This document shows, piece after piece, positions 51,716 through 60,413 of a stretch of DNA of 64,000 nt. Source of the DNA: Chryseobacterium gambrini (GTDB taxonomy: Bacteria > Bacteroidota > Bacteroidia > Flavobacteriales > Weeksellaceae). The notes beneath the pieces are model-generated. The model had not been told where the DNA came from. It searched no databases and saw only the letters and a list, made by a program, of their open reading frames with translations. Location: NCBI RefSeq assembly GCF_900156825.1, contig NZ_FTOV01000005.1:62001-126000 (forward strand), given 5' to 3'. A program made the translations under genes and the position numbers. Each line of letters starts with the position of its first letter. Within the stretch, counting starts at the first letter, position 1.

Positions 51716-52267
51716 TTAATACTGTTGCAAACACCAATGCAAGATTTTCGCAATATTTTTGGCATCATCTACACCTCTGTGATGCGTTCCTTCAAGTGTA
51801 AGATTTAATTCGCCTAAAGCTCTTGCCATACCTACGCTTTTACGAATCGTGGGATGCAGTTCTCCGAATAAAGTTTTCACATTGATGTGGTCATCGCTCA
51901 AAGGATAATCCACATTGAATTTTCTTGCCTGATTTTGAAGCATATTAAGATCATAGTTTCCGTAACTTGCCCAAGTAAGATCTTCGGAATCATATTCCGC
52001 TCTCAGAATATCTAATGCGTCTTCCAGCAAAATGCCATCGTCATCAAGCATCTGCTGTGTAATGCAAGTAAGTTCCGTACAGAACGGACTTACTTTCGAA
52101 TATTGAGGTTTTACTAAAATTCCCTCATTTTTGGAAATCTTTCCGGTTTTTGCATCCATGATGCACACTCCGATTTCTATGATTTCACTTTCCTGACCTC
52201 TCGGCGGTCGGTCTTCCCAACAGGTGGCTTCGAGGTCTATAATTAATATGTTGTCTGTTGTTTTCAT
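51716..52267 (-). CDS. 3'-5' exonuclease, DEDDh family (Eri1/KapD-like), copy 1
   Basis: This 183-residue protein has ExoI IIDLEATCWE (D11, E13), ExoII ASYGNYDLNML and ExoIII HHRGVDDAKNIAKIL with the catalytic His and Asp. The LEATCW form is typical of Eri1-like exoribonucleases rather than DNA polymerase proofreaders. It trims RNA 3' ends in a metal-dependent way, by family knowledge. It is the second gene of a tandem pair controlled by shared promoter P1. Confidence 0.88.
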   Translation of the reverse strand: MKTTDNILIIDLEATCWEDRPPRGQESEIIEIGVCIMDAKTGKISKNEGILVKPQYSKVSPFCTELTCITQQMLDDDGILLEDALDILRAEYDSEDLTWASYGNYDLNMLQNQARKFNVDYPLSDDHINVKTLFGELHPTIRKSVGMARALGELNLTLEGTHHRGVDDAKNIAKILHWCLQQY

Positions 52268-52375
52268 TGTTGTATTATTTAATTGTTAAAGGTTGGAAGA
52301 TGGATGCGGGAAGATAGAAGTTTTTACAGCGTGTAATTTACTTCCAGCCTCCAGCTTCAGACTTCCAGCCCAAAT

Positions 52376-52921
52376 TCACCTCAAAATTTCTCTTAAAATT
52401 CTGGCGGCGTTGTAAGCATCGTCTGCTCCGCTGTGATGGTTGCCTTCAAAATCCATGTTCATAAAATGTAAGGCTCTTTTTAAACCCATCATTTTAAACA
52501 GTCCATTGTATTTTTTGAACTGATACATAATATTGATGTAGTTTTCGGAAAAAGGATTTTCGATACCGAGATAATCGTACTGTTCCATGATCTGTTCTTT
52601 GTCAAAATTTCCAAAACCTGCCCAAGTAAGCTGAGCTGAGTGATATTCATCTTTGATTTTTTCGCAGGCTTCTTCGAAATAGATTCCTTTTTCTTCGATG
52701 AGTTGCGGTGTAATTCCTGTAAGTTCTGTACAAAATTTATTGATTTTAGATCTTTCGGGAATTACATAAATGCTTTGTTTCTTGGAAATTTCCTGCGTTA
52801 TTCTGTTTAATTCGCAAATTCCTATTTCTATAATATCGGTTTTTTGTCCTGCGGGAATTCTGTCGTTTTCCCAACACGTGGCTTCCAAATCGATAATTAC
52901 AATTTCGTTTGTTGTTTTCAT
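52376..52921 (-). CDS. 3'-5' exonuclease, DEDDh family (Eri1/KapD-like), copy 2
   Basis: This 181-residue paralogue of the next gene has ExoI IIDLEATCWE (D11, E13), ExoII AGFGNFDKEQIMEQY and ExoIII HHSGADDAYNAARIL. The first 25 residues are nearly the same as in copy 1, but the middle has diverged. It is preceded by shared promoter P1 at 53035-53073, so it is predicted to be co-induced with the TROVE gene and the Y RNAs. Confidence 0.88.
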   Translation of the reverse strand: MKTTNEIVIIDLEATCWENDRIPAGQKTDIIEIGICELNRITQEISKKQSIYVIPERSKINKFCTELTGITPQLIEEKGIYFEEACEKIKDEYHSAQLTWAGFGNFDKEQIMEQYDYLGIENPFSENYINIMYQFKKYNGLFKMMGLKRALHFMNMDFEGNHHSGADDAYNAARILREILR

Positions 52922-53034
52922 TTTTACATTTTTATTCTATTCATTTTTCATTCATCTGCATTTGGTTTCTAATATGGGAGGAGAAGCGGGAAGAAATACC
53001 CTGAAGAAGAATTGTTTTAACTGCTAAAGTTGTG

Positions 53035-53073
53035 CAAAGGTAAAAAAGTCAGTGCGCATTCTATTTACGTAGT
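53035..53073 (-). promoter_or_regulatory. Shared island promoter P1 (exonuclease pair)
   Basis: On the minus strand CTACGTAAATAGAATGCGCA is followed after 10 bases by TACCTTTG (53042-53035), an exact TAnnTTTG box. The paired boxes are spaced as in P2-P4. Confidence 0.72.
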
Positions 53074-53104
53074 AAAAAATTAATTAGTTTTTCTGTCGCA
53101 TAAA

Positions 53105-53138
53105 AAAGGATCTGTTCTAAAAATTAGACAGATCCTTT
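53105..53138 (-). terminator. Terminator of T9SS cargo gene
   Basis: An 11-bp stem AAAGGATCTGT/ACAGATCCTTT is followed by a T-run on the minus strand. Confidence 0.82.
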
Positions 53139-53169
53139 ATATCAAAAGTCAAAATTTCAACTTAAAGTT

Positions 53170-54576
53170 CTAATTCTTAATAAATTTTTGTGTAGAAACT
53201 TTTCCACTTTCAAAAGTTGTTTTCGCAAAATAAACTCCTTTCAAAAGCTCAGAAACATCGGAATTATTTTCCTTTATTGTTTTTAACAGTTTACCATCAA
53301 CAGAATATATATCTATTTTGAAGATTTTCTGCTTTGACCGATACACTAAATTTTGTTTTACAGGGTTTTCAAAAGTAATTTCACTATTATTTTTTGCGTT
53401 TTCTGCTGTAAATAATGTAGCATTACCATTTAAAAGATATTTAACAATTTCAGTTGTAGAACCATCTCCTCTGACAATTATACTATTATCAAAAACTTTT
53501 ATTGCATTAACATAATGATATAGTAAATTAGGATCACTTTCTATATATTCTCCAAATACAGGATCAACAGTTCCATTCTGATTAAGTTTAGTGATATAAT
53601 AAGCAGGTGAATTATTAAAATCAGCAAAACCTCCAATATAATAATAGCCATTTCTTTCAAAAATATCCCAGAACTCAAGACCAAGAGTCCCATTATAACT
53701 GAATGTAGTATCTTGTGTCCCGTCAGAATTAATTCTTCCTATTTCAGCAGGATTTGTTGAGGCAATTTTTGCATATATGATTCTGTTACTGGAATCTATT
53801 TTTACAATGTTAAAATTATCATTAAACAAAACCTCTCCATTGTTCCCAAAACCCGTCAAAGGTTGCCCATCAGGAGTATATTTTTTTATTGTATAATTAC
53901 CCATAACAATAATATTGGACTGATTATCTAAAAGTATATTAGGAAGTCCATAAGATAACAATTCCCCATTATTTGCAAAGCTGTTGTCTAATGTACCATC
54001 AGAGTTTAATCTGAATGTATGCGTATTATAGTCAAAAAATCCGGTAACAGGATCCACACCAACTCCAGAAACAAGAATTTTATTTCCTTGTTCTATAAGA
54101 TTCCTTTTTAAGTCGAAATTGTTTTGAAAGAAATTGGTTAATACTTTTATTCCACCATTTGCAAAAGAGATGTCCGGCTGTCCGTTTGAGAGTAATCGAA
54201 TAACATCCAAATAATTAGTATTGCTGGTAGAATCATATCGATTGAGCAGTAAAGTCAACTTATCATTGGTATGTCTTATAAATCCTACAAGAGAGCCTTG
54301 TGCATAATTATTAAATGTAACTTTGCCATTAGTTCCAAAAGACAAATCTAAAGAACCATTGTAACTTGTATTTTTAGAAATTATTATTTGATTTGTATTG
54401 GAATTAAAGGATTCGTAAAATACCGCATTGGATGTTTCTGTTAACTCCCCTAAATAAGAGCTTCCAACCGGAATATTGTAAATCCCGTTTGAAGCAAATG
54501 CAGGATCTTTAGAAATAATTTGTGCTAAAAAAGTTTGTAGTGTGAAAATAAGTACACATGATAATTTTTTTTTCAT
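53170..54576 (-). CDS. Delta-60-repeat protein with T9SS type A sorting domain
   Basis: This 468-residue secreted protein has a signal MKKKLSCVLIFTLQTFLAQ. Several delta-60-type repeats follow, such as DLSFGTNGKVTFNN, DNSFANNGELLSYG, LTGFGNNGEVLF and DTTFSYNGTLGLEF. The C-terminus (about residues 395-468) is a sorting domain with IDIYSVDGKLLKTI and LLKGVYFAKTTFESGKVSTQKFIKN. It should be exported by the T9SS whose PorZ is at 15.8 kb. It seems unrelated to the RNA island. Confidence 0.88.
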   Translation of the reverse strand: MKKKLSCVLIFTLQTFLAQIISKDPAFASNGIYNIPVGSSYLGELTETSNAVFYESFNSNTNQIIISKNTSYNGSLDLSFGTNGKVTFNNYAQGSLVGFIRHTNDKLTLLLNRYDSTSNTNYLDVIRLLSNGQPDISFANGGIKVLTNFFQNNFDLKRNLIEQGNKILVSGVGVDPVTGFFDYNTHTFRLNSDGTLDNSFANNGELLSYGLPNILLDNQSNIIVMGNYTIKKYTPDGQPLTGFGNNGEVLFNDNFNIVKIDSSNRIIYAKIASTNPAEIGRINSDGTQDTTFSYNGTLGLEFWDIFERNGYYYIGGFADFNNSPAYYITKLNQNGTVDPVFGEYIESDPNLLYHYVNAIKVFDNSIIVRGDGSTTEIVKYLLNGNATLFTAENAKNNSEITFENPVKQNLVYRSKQKIFKIDIYSVDGKLLKTIKENNSDVSELLKGVYFAKTTFESGKVSTQKFIKN

Positions 54577-54701
54577 CGTTTGTTTTTATGATTTGTATAC
54601 TGCTTATACAAAACAAATGTAAAAAGTTAAGGCAGCAAAAATACTTTTAATGCGGCCTATGTCCTATACCATATTTAAGGTATTTTACATATCTTTTTAA
54701 C

Positions 54702-55265
54702 TTAATTTCTCGGTGCAAACGGCGGTGTCCACTTTTTCCTTTTCATGATTTCCTTTACTTCTTCGTAAGAAACCGGATAAAAATTATGGCAATCTACTCC
54801 TACATCGAAACTCAGAGCCATTTCATCGTCGGGCAATGTTCCGTGCGAATGTCCGTAGAGCTGCCAAACGCCGCGGTGCGAACCGTTCCATGTTCTCATG
54901 GCGTAATGAAAGAGGATGATTTTCTGTTTGCCGTTGCTGTTTTCAGACTCATCAATTTTCAGTTCGTGATAATCTCTGATGGAAGCAAATCGTTTTGGAT
55001 AAGTTAACGCTGCACCTTCATGATTTCCTTTTATCAAATGAATGTTTCCGTTTAACCGATCCAGAATTTCTTTTGTAAAATCCGGTTTGCCTAAACTTAC
55101 ATCCCCTAAATGATAAACGGTATCATCTTTACCTATTTTCCCGTTCCATCTTTTGATGAGTTCTTCGTTCATCTGTTCCAAAGACTCAAAAGGTCTTTCG
55201 GAGAATTTTATAATGTTTTCATGACCAAAATGATGGTCTGCTGTAAAAAATATATTGGGTTTCAT
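54702..55265 (-). CDS. Calcineurin-like metallophosphoesterase
   Basis: This 187-residue cytosolic protein has the motifs FTADHHFGHENII (DxH), VYHLGDVSLG (GD), LIKGNHEG (GNHE), FHYAMRTW and YGHSHGTLP (GHxH). Small phosphoesterases of this type remove phosphates from nucleotides or nucleic-acid ends, including 2',3'-cyclic phosphates in some RNA-repair systems. The last is inference from the neighbourhood. It begins a run of enzyme genes on the minus strand. Confidence 0.88.
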   Translation of the reverse strand: MKPNIFFTADHHFGHENIIKFSERPFESLEQMNEELIKRWNGKIGKDDTVYHLGDVSLGKPDFTKEILDRLNGNIHLIKGNHEGAALTYPKRFASIRDYHELKIDESENSNGKQKIILFHYAMRTWNGSHRGVWQLYGHSHGTLPDDEMALSFDVGVDCHNFYPVSYEEVKEIMKRKKWTPPFAPRN

Positions 55266-55311
55266 TTTTTTAATTGTTTGTTTTTTAACTACAATATTTC
55301 ACTATTTCCTC

Positions 55312-55413
55312 TGTCATTCTGAACGGAACGAAGTGGAGTGAAGAATCTCTAAAATCTTTATGTGAGATTCTCTGAACTTCGTTCGCATCCCTTCAGGCTG
55401 TGTCAGAATGACA
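55312..55413. repeat. Inverted-repeat intergenic element
   Basis: TGTCATTCTGA at one end and TCAGAATGACA at the other enclose GAACTTCGTTC-like inner arms. This is a common flavobacterial dispersed palindrome and may serve as a transcript end. Confidence 0.6.
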
Positions 55414-55461
55414 ACTTAATGCATAAATTTTGTAATTTTAGTTTAATAAATATTTAATTCG

Positions 55462-56331
55462 TTAAGGTTTCATCACCATCCACAGATCTTTGAAATCCGG
55501 AATATGAGTTGTAATCAATGATGAGTTGTGTCCGGAGCTTTCTTTTACTTCACGGGAGCCCCATTCACCACGTTGTCTGTAAGGAATTACTTCTGCCCAG
55601 ACTGCTTTTGACGGGTCTATCGCCAATAAAGCTGCCACAGTATCATGAAGTGCCTTTTCTTTGAGTTCCACTGCTTTAAGAAACAGCTTCAATCCTTTGC
55701 TTTCATTTCGAAACGGGATCAGGATTTCGGCATCTTTCTTTGTAAAAACAGCAGCATGACAAACATTTTTACTGATCATCCGTCTCTCAGTCATTGGTAT
55801 TGAAAGCAGCTTTTCAGCAGCCAACGGATTTCCGTTCAGATTGAATGTCGCACAGGTAAGCTTTCCGTCAAATTTTTCCAGTCGATGTTCTTTTGGGACA
55901 ATATTATCGCCTGCAAAACCGCCCTGACAAAACCAGCGATCAAAGAAAACTCCGGTTTCCCACAATGAATGCGGATTTGTAAGTGCTGCTCCCGTCAGTA
56001 AAGTACAATCTGGAAATTGATGAAGTGTTTCAGCCATAATGTTTGCTGCCGTATCATCCGCTTCTGATTCCTCAAATTTTCCGATCCAGTCTTGGTAAAA
56101 CCCCGAAACACGGCTCGCCGAAGATTTTGGAGTTCCTGCGCCGACGCGGACATCTTCCCTATCCAGAATTTGCAGAACACGTTTTACAAATCCTATCTGA
56201 TCTTTTCCTCCCGGATGTATGGATACGCTTGCGAGATGAACCTTGGGATGCGTTGCCAAAACAGCCAACGTCATCGAATCATCAGGATCAGCCGTTTCCA
56301 TATCGAAATGAAAAGGTAATTTATTTTGCAT
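55462..56331 (-). CDS. Nucleoside hydrolase-like (IUNH fold) protein
   Basis: This 289-residue protein opens with FHFDMETADPDDSMTLAVLATHPKV, a version of the DxDxxxDD Ca-binding motif of nucleoside hydrolases. LLTGAALTNPHSLWE (TGPxTN-like loop) and the late HDTVAALLAIDP (HD-A) follow. Family members split ribonucleosides into base and ribose. In this setting it could process released nucleosides or NAD-like compounds. The true substrate is unknown. Confidence 0.78.
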   Translation of the reverse strand: MQNKLPFHFDMETADPDDSMTLAVLATHPKVHLASVSIHPGGKDQIGFVKRVLQILDREDVRVGAGTPKSSASRVSGFYQDWIGKFEESEADDTAANIMAETLHQFPDCTLLTGAALTNPHSLWETGVFFDRWFCQGGFAGDNIVPKEHRLEKFDGKLTCATFNLNGNPLAAEKLLSIPMTERRMISKNVCHAAVFTKKDAEILIPFRNESKGLKLFLKAVELKEKALHDTVAALLAIDPSKAVWAEVIPYRQRGEWGSREVKESSGHNSSLITTHIPDFKDLWMVMKP

Positions 56332-56376
56332 GATTATTTTTAGTTTTTTAAATTTTAATTGAATAAATAGTTTTAA

Positions 56377-57321
56377 TTAATTTCCCTGAAATGCTTTATA
56401 AAAAGCGGTTTCAATTTCCAGTTGATCGCTTTCGACATATCTTCTTGAAAAGTGAATCGGAATGGTTTCTTTCACTTCACATTCTTTCATGATTTTTCCC
56501 GATGCAGAAGCAAAACTGTGATAGTTGATCTTCGCAAATTCCTGATCTTCATCTTTGTAGAATGTTTCGATATACACCATATCCGCTTCCCTGAAAACTG
56601 TTTTTATCTTTTCATAATTATCTTCGCAGACCGCGTGATCCATGATTACGCCTAATTTATATCCTTTGTTTCGAGTCAGAAAGTGAAATAAATCGGAGGC
56701 TTTATAAACCGTTCCTTCGATTTCAATTTCTTTGTCGGAATCGTTGTTTTCAAAGGCTTTCTTCAATTCGCTGATCCATTTTCCTTTTTTGAATTCTAAA
56801 CCGTTTTCATTAAAAGTCACCGAATCTTTTTCCCTGAATAAATAGGCGATGGAATCTGTTTTGTGATCCAAAATTGCAAAATCAACATTTACATATTCGT
56901 CTTCAAAAAGGAAATTCTGAGTTTCTATCAATTCCAGATTCCAATGTGGGGGACGAATTTTATAGACATTAATTTCTTCTTTAGAAATGATTTCTCTAAT
57001 CTCATATTCAATCGCATTTTCATCAATTAAATTCCAAGTGTAGGATTTTAACCTTGCTTCAATCTGCCGGTGAATATTTTTCGGTCCGCAAATCACGATT
57101 TTCTCGCCACTTCCAATCTGATGTCTGAAAATTCCGTCGAAATTGGAAAAGTGATCAATGTGAGTATGACTGATGAATATCGCTGAAACCGACTGTACTT
57201 CTTTTACCGTCAGTAAACTCGCTTCACCGCAATCACACAAATAATGATTTGCTGAATTCGGGACTTTTATTAATATACTGATGTCTTCTTTTAATAGACT
57301 TTTTATTTCTGCCTGTAACAT
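56377..57321 (-). CDS. MBL-fold protein, RNase Z-like
   Basis: This protein of about 314 residues keeps the full metal motif in FISHTHIDHFSNFDGIFRH (HxHxDH), plus MDHAVCED and the late IPIHFSRRY. The arrangement CDCGEASLL...SHTHIDHFSNFDGIF recalls tRNase Z and its relatives. The frame runs from a TTG at 57339, but the ATG at 57321 is preferred. An RNA 3'-processing role is plausible given the ligase gene just upstream, yet substrate recognition elements cannot be confirmed. Confidence 0.78.
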   Translation of the reverse strand: MLQAEIKSLLKEDISILIKVPNSANHYLCDCGEASLLTVKEVQSVSAIFISHTHIDHFSNFDGIFRHQIGSGEKIVICGPKNIHRQIEARLKSYTWNLIDENAIEYEIREIISKEEINVYKIRPPHWNLELIETQNFLFEDEYVNVDFAILDHKTDSIAYLFREKDSVTFNENGLEFKKGKWISELKKAFENNDSDKEIEIEGTVYKASDLFHFLTRNKGYKLGVIMDHAVCEDNYEKIKTVFREADMVYIETFYKDEDQEFAKINYHSFASASGKIMKECEVKETIPIHFSRRYVESDQLEIETAFYKAFQGN

Positions 57322-57360
57322 TTTTTTAAATTTTATCAACTATAAAGCTTTACACTCAGT

Positions 57361-57438
57361 TTGTCATTCCGTAGGAATCTAAGTGTATAATTTTTTATTA
57401 TTTCTACAAACTTTGCCTAGATTCCTACGGAATGACAA
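57361..57438. repeat. Perfect 20-bp inverted repeat element
   Basis: The 20-base arm starting TTGTCATTCCGTAGGAATC (57361-57380) is exactly complementary to 57419-57438, around a 38-base AT-rich loop. It resembles a small non-autonomous palindromic element of flavobacteria. Confidence 0.7.
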
Positions 57439-57495
57439 GGAGTGCGTTTAATAATAAAATATTTTAACTTTTATAGCTCAATTTAACACATAAAA

Positions 57496-57522
57496 AGTTC
57501 CGGTAAATATATTACCGAAACT
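57496..57522 (-). terminator. Terminator of the RNA ligase gene
   Basis: The 11-bp stem AGTTTCGGTAA/TTACCGGAACT (wobble allowed) overlaps the last bases of the stop codon and is followed by a T-run on the minus strand. Confidence 0.78.
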
Positions 57523-58537
57523 ACACTTTTAGAGTCATTAACTCTTCTTTTATCACATCAATGACCAAAGAATTCAGTTTTTTATTGATTCTTTTCTGTT
57601 CTTCTTTTTCTATGGTGGTGAAAACTTTCGGGAAATCTTTTTCAAAATCTTCTAAAATATCCTGAGCAAAAAGACCAATGACTTTACCAACCATTTTGGG
57701 TTCAAATTCGCCAATTTTGCTGACCACGTTGTTTAGCCTGTTTGCAGTTGCATATTTTTGGATTTCTTCCCAGATATTCTGAGCTTTTTCGCTAAAGCTG
57801 ATTTGCTTTTGAACGGTTTTTTCCTGTTTTCTTACCACTTTAGATTTCTCGATCCATTTTTCATTTTTATTTTTCAAAATGACTCTTGAGCCGTTGCCAA
57901 AATATCTGGTTTTCAAAGTTTTAATAATAGTTCCTTCACACATATTGTTCTCGATTTCAGGAAGTCCAAGCCAGCCCGGAATTTTAGAATCGAAAACATT
58001 CGGAAACTTCAAAGCATCTTCCAAAGTTCCCTGATAAAGAATTTTTGCATAGAAAAATCCGGTTTCTTCGAAAATTTCATTCACCACATCGGTATCCAGA
58101 TAAGTAGTTCCGTTCAGCTTGATGTCGAATGCGTAAAATTCGTTGTTAGGTGCATATTCAACACCTTTCTGCACTTTTACCGCATCTTTTACAGGTTCCA
58201 CTTCTTTGTGTTTGTAACCGCCACCGAACAATTCACCGTAGATTATGACCGTTTCAACATACGGATGAATATTTTTCACTTTTTCGAATACTTCGATGAC
58301 GTTTTTTCTGTAACGTTCTAAAATCTGATGTGCGTTGAAGAATTTTTCATCCTTTTCGATAAAAGCGGTTCTTTTGCCGATTTTAATTTCCTTTCCGTCG
58401 GTAAAGAAAGAGAAATTAGCTCCGTGAACCTTCTCCTGCACGATGAAAATCTCATCCCAAAAACCCTGAATCCTGATCTGATCGATCACGCGGTTTTGGT
58501 AAGCATTTTCTATAGAGTTATATGTTTTGAAAATCAT
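57521..58537 (-). CDS. RNA ligase, Rnl2-like family
   Basis: This 338-residue protein is an ATP-dependent RNA ligase. The nucleotidyl-transferase motifs are in order: motif I EKVHGANF with the AMP-accepting lysine K36, RTAFIEKDEKFF, motif III/IIIa VIIYGELFGGGY and YAFDIKLNG, motif IV EGTIIKTL and motif V VILKNKNEKW. A C-terminal helical domain follows from about residue 235. Rnl2-type ligases seal 3'-OH/5'-phosphate nicks in RNA. It lies in a run with cREC, phosphoesterase and RNase Z-like genes, consistent with RNA repair. Confidence 0.93.
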   Translation of the reverse strand: MIFKTYNSIENAYQNRVIDQIRIQGFWDEIFIVQEKVHGANFSFFTDGKEIKIGKRTAFIEKDEKFFNAHQILERYRKNVIEVFEKVKNIHPYVETVIIYGELFGGGYKHKEVEPVKDAVKVQKGVEYAPNNEFYAFDIKLNGTTYLDTDVVNEIFEETGFFYAKILYQGTLEDALKFPNVFDSKIPGWLGLPEIENNMCEGTIIKTLKTRYFGNGSRVILKNKNEKWIEKSKVVRKQEKTVQKQISFSEKAQNIWEEIQKYATANRLNNVVSKIGEFEPKMVGKVIGLFAQDILEDFEKDFPKVFTTIEKEEQKRINKKLNSLVIDVIKEELMTLKV

Positions 58538-58674
58538 TTTTTTAAGTTTTTAATTTATTTTAACCACAAAAGAGACAAAAGATTTAACACTTTAGGACAC
58601 TTAAGTTTTTAAAGCTTAACACTTTGAAAACATTAAGTACACATAAGAGAAAATCATAGATTTTCATTTGTAGT

Positions 58675-59238
58675 TTAACTTATTTCTAATTCGTTATTCC
58701 TCATCTGGGTAACGTGTCTTTGGGCGTGAAGCGACAGGAAATAAATGTATTCGTACACATTGATTTTCCCCAGTTCATTTACTGTCATTGTTGTTTTGCA
58801 GAGGAGACCTTCACCGTTTTTCATCAAGTCTAAATAACTTGAACATTGATGATATTGCTGAGTAATTAAATTTCTTATTTCAGTTAAATTTAATTCTCCT
58901 TTCGGCTCCATATGCTCTGGTCTTATCCATTCAAAAGATCCATACTTGCCTACTTTTTCAAACTTTTCTTTATCGAAACTGTAATTTTTTATTTCAAGAT
59001 TTAAATCAAGATGCAGATAATTCCGCATTGCTTTTTTCGATCCTTTTTCAATGAGTATCAACAGATAAAAGTTCGTGAGATAAATGTGTTCCAAAATCTG
59101 CTGAACCGTCCAACCTCCATTTGATGGCTGAAAATTCAACGTTTTATTGTCTTTATCAAACCACTTGTCAACCTCATCAAAACTGAATTTCAAATGTGTT
59201 TTTATGTCTTCTATCAATCTAAAAATATCCGTTACCAT
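58675..59238 (-). CDS. DinB family protein
   Basis: This 187-residue four-helix-bundle protein has NGGWTVQQILEHIYLTNFYLL (first metal histidine) and YFLSLHAQRHVTQMRN (HxxxH), as in DinB/YfiT metal-dependent proteins. Relatives include thiol transferases and DNA-damage-induced proteins of unknown activity. Its start overlaps the cREC gene end by seven bases, so they are translated together. Confidence 0.85.
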   Translation of the reverse strand: MVTDIFRLIEDIKTHLKFSFDEVDKWFDKDNKTLNFQPSNGGWTVQQILEHIYLTNFYLLILIEKGSKKAMRNYLHLDLNLEIKNYSFDKEKFEKVGKYGSFEWIRPEHMEPKGELNLTEIRNLITQQYHQCSSYLDLMKNGEGLLCKTTMTVNELGKINVYEYIYFLSLHAQRHVTQMRNNELEIS

Positions 59239-59603
59239 TTTTTAAAGTTTTTTAAAAGGCTTTCAATATTTTGCTTTCCAACAGGATTCATGGAGTGGCA
59301 ATAGAACTGTGGTAAATCCAAATAGTTATCCATACAATATTCTACCAGCCATTTTGCACAATCGTAGCCTGTTTTTTCCACAAATTCCTGAGAATCGGGT
59401 TTCAAATAATGTTCATCGGCAAGGTCGTGGTCAAAAGAGATCATTTCCGGAAGTCCTTTTTCCAAAATCCTGTTGACAAACTGTTCGTAATTCCGAACGA
59501 TATGCCAGTCTTTTATGAGGAAAATATCCTGTTTTGTATAATGATATGCCTCGATTGGATATCTTATATCGTCCAGAAATAATAATCTTTTTGTTAGTTC
59601 CAT
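59232..59603 (-). CDS. Cyclic-phosphate processing receiver (cREC) domain protein
   Basis: This 123-residue protein matches the cREC family, predicted to act on cyclic phosphate ends in RNA repair. Visible motifs are RLLFLDDIRYP (D11, D12), ISFDHDLADEHY (D58, H59, D60) and FYCHSMNPVGKQNIESLL (H103, S104, NPxG). Despite a receiver fold it is not a signalling phosphoacceptor. It is coupled to the DinB gene and lies 10 bases after an ATP-grasp gene, close to the RNA ligase, as expected for an end-healing enzyme. Confidence 0.85.
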   Translation of the reverse strand: MELTKRLLFLDDIRYPIEAYHYTKQDIFLIKDWHIVRNYEQFVNRILEKGLPEMISFDHDLADEHYLKPDSQEFVEKTGYDCAKWLVEYCMDNYLDLPQFYCHSMNPVGKQNIESLLKNFKKW

Positions 59604-59613
59604 CGCTTTAATT

Positions 59614-60390
59614 TTAATTTGAAAAGTAAATATTCAAAGCTTTGATAATACTTTTCACGTTTGTATTCGGATAAAATCCTGAACTGTTGATGCAGTTGAT
59701 TTCAACAATCTTCCATCCTTCATCTGTGAAGCAAATATCCATTACAAAAGCTTTTTCCAGATTGAAAAGCCGGATCATTTTATTGGCGAAATTCAATCCG
59801 TCTTCTGAAACTTTTTCCTCAAAAGGAGCATTATCATTGAATTTATAATATCCGGCATCGATAATCTGTCCGCCAACAATCCAAAGTCTTGCTTCTTTTA
59901 TTGTTCGTTTTGCTTCAGAAATCTGAACCAAAGAATCTTCTGTAATTCTGTTGTTTTGATTTTGCAATGCTTCAAAAGCAAAATCTTTCCATTCCGTTTC
60001 GTTGAAGACTTTTCCTGTAAAAATTTTCGCTTCATTGTAAGGTTTGATGAATTTGAGTTCATCTTTTTTCCAAATCAATTCTTCCGAAATTTTATGAACG
60101 GAAACTTTGTTATTCAAAAGGTTTTCACCATAATATTTGGAATACACTTCATACAAATGATTACCTCCGTAAAAAGAACCTGGAAACCAATCTGTATTTT
60201 GCTTTGCCAATCTTGCAATCGTCACCGAACCGTATACGAAAACATCTTTTCTGTCTGTTTCGAAGTCAATTTTTTGTGCGGTTGGAGGAATATTAATTAC
60301 GCTGTAATCAATATTTAATTCTTCCAAAGCATCAAAAATCCTGTAATGATCGGGATCTAAATATACATTAGCCTGAACTATAAAATACAT
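59614..60390 (-). CDS. ATP-grasp protein, R2K-like
   Basis: This 258-residue protein has a divergent ATP-grasp fold: YFIVQANVYLDPDHYRIFDALEELNIDYSVINIPP at the start, YNEAKIFTGKVFNE, and the metal-binding end FVMDICFTDEGWKIVEINCINSSGFYP. It resembles the R2K clade of ATP-grasp enzymes, predicted to ligate amino acids or peptides to proteins and often found in phage and RNA-repair contexts. The clade assignment is from recall. It lies between cREC and a second ATP-grasp gene. Confidence 0.75.
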   Translation of the reverse strand: MYFIVQANVYLDPDHYRIFDALEELNIDYSVINIPPTAQKIDFETDRKDVFVYGSVTIARLAKQNTDWFPGSFYGGNHLYEVYSKYYGENLLNNKVSVHKISEELIWKKDELKFIKPYNEAKIFTGKVFNETEWKDFAFEALQNQNNRITEDSLVQISEAKRTIKEARLWIVGGQIIDAGYYKFNDNAPFEEKVSEDGLNFANKMIRLFNLEKAFVMDICFTDEGWKIVEINCINSSGFYPNTNVKSIIKALNIYFSN

Positions 60391-60413
60391 GGTTATTTGT
60401 TTTTAGGGTTCTT

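Noticed and set aside
47563..53073. Sigma-54 promoters, as used by the Salmonella rsr-rtc operon
   Set aside because: The sites lack the GG/GC -24/-12 dinucleotides with proper spacing; they carry a TAnnTTTG -7 box instead, and no RtcR-like activator gene is in the window.
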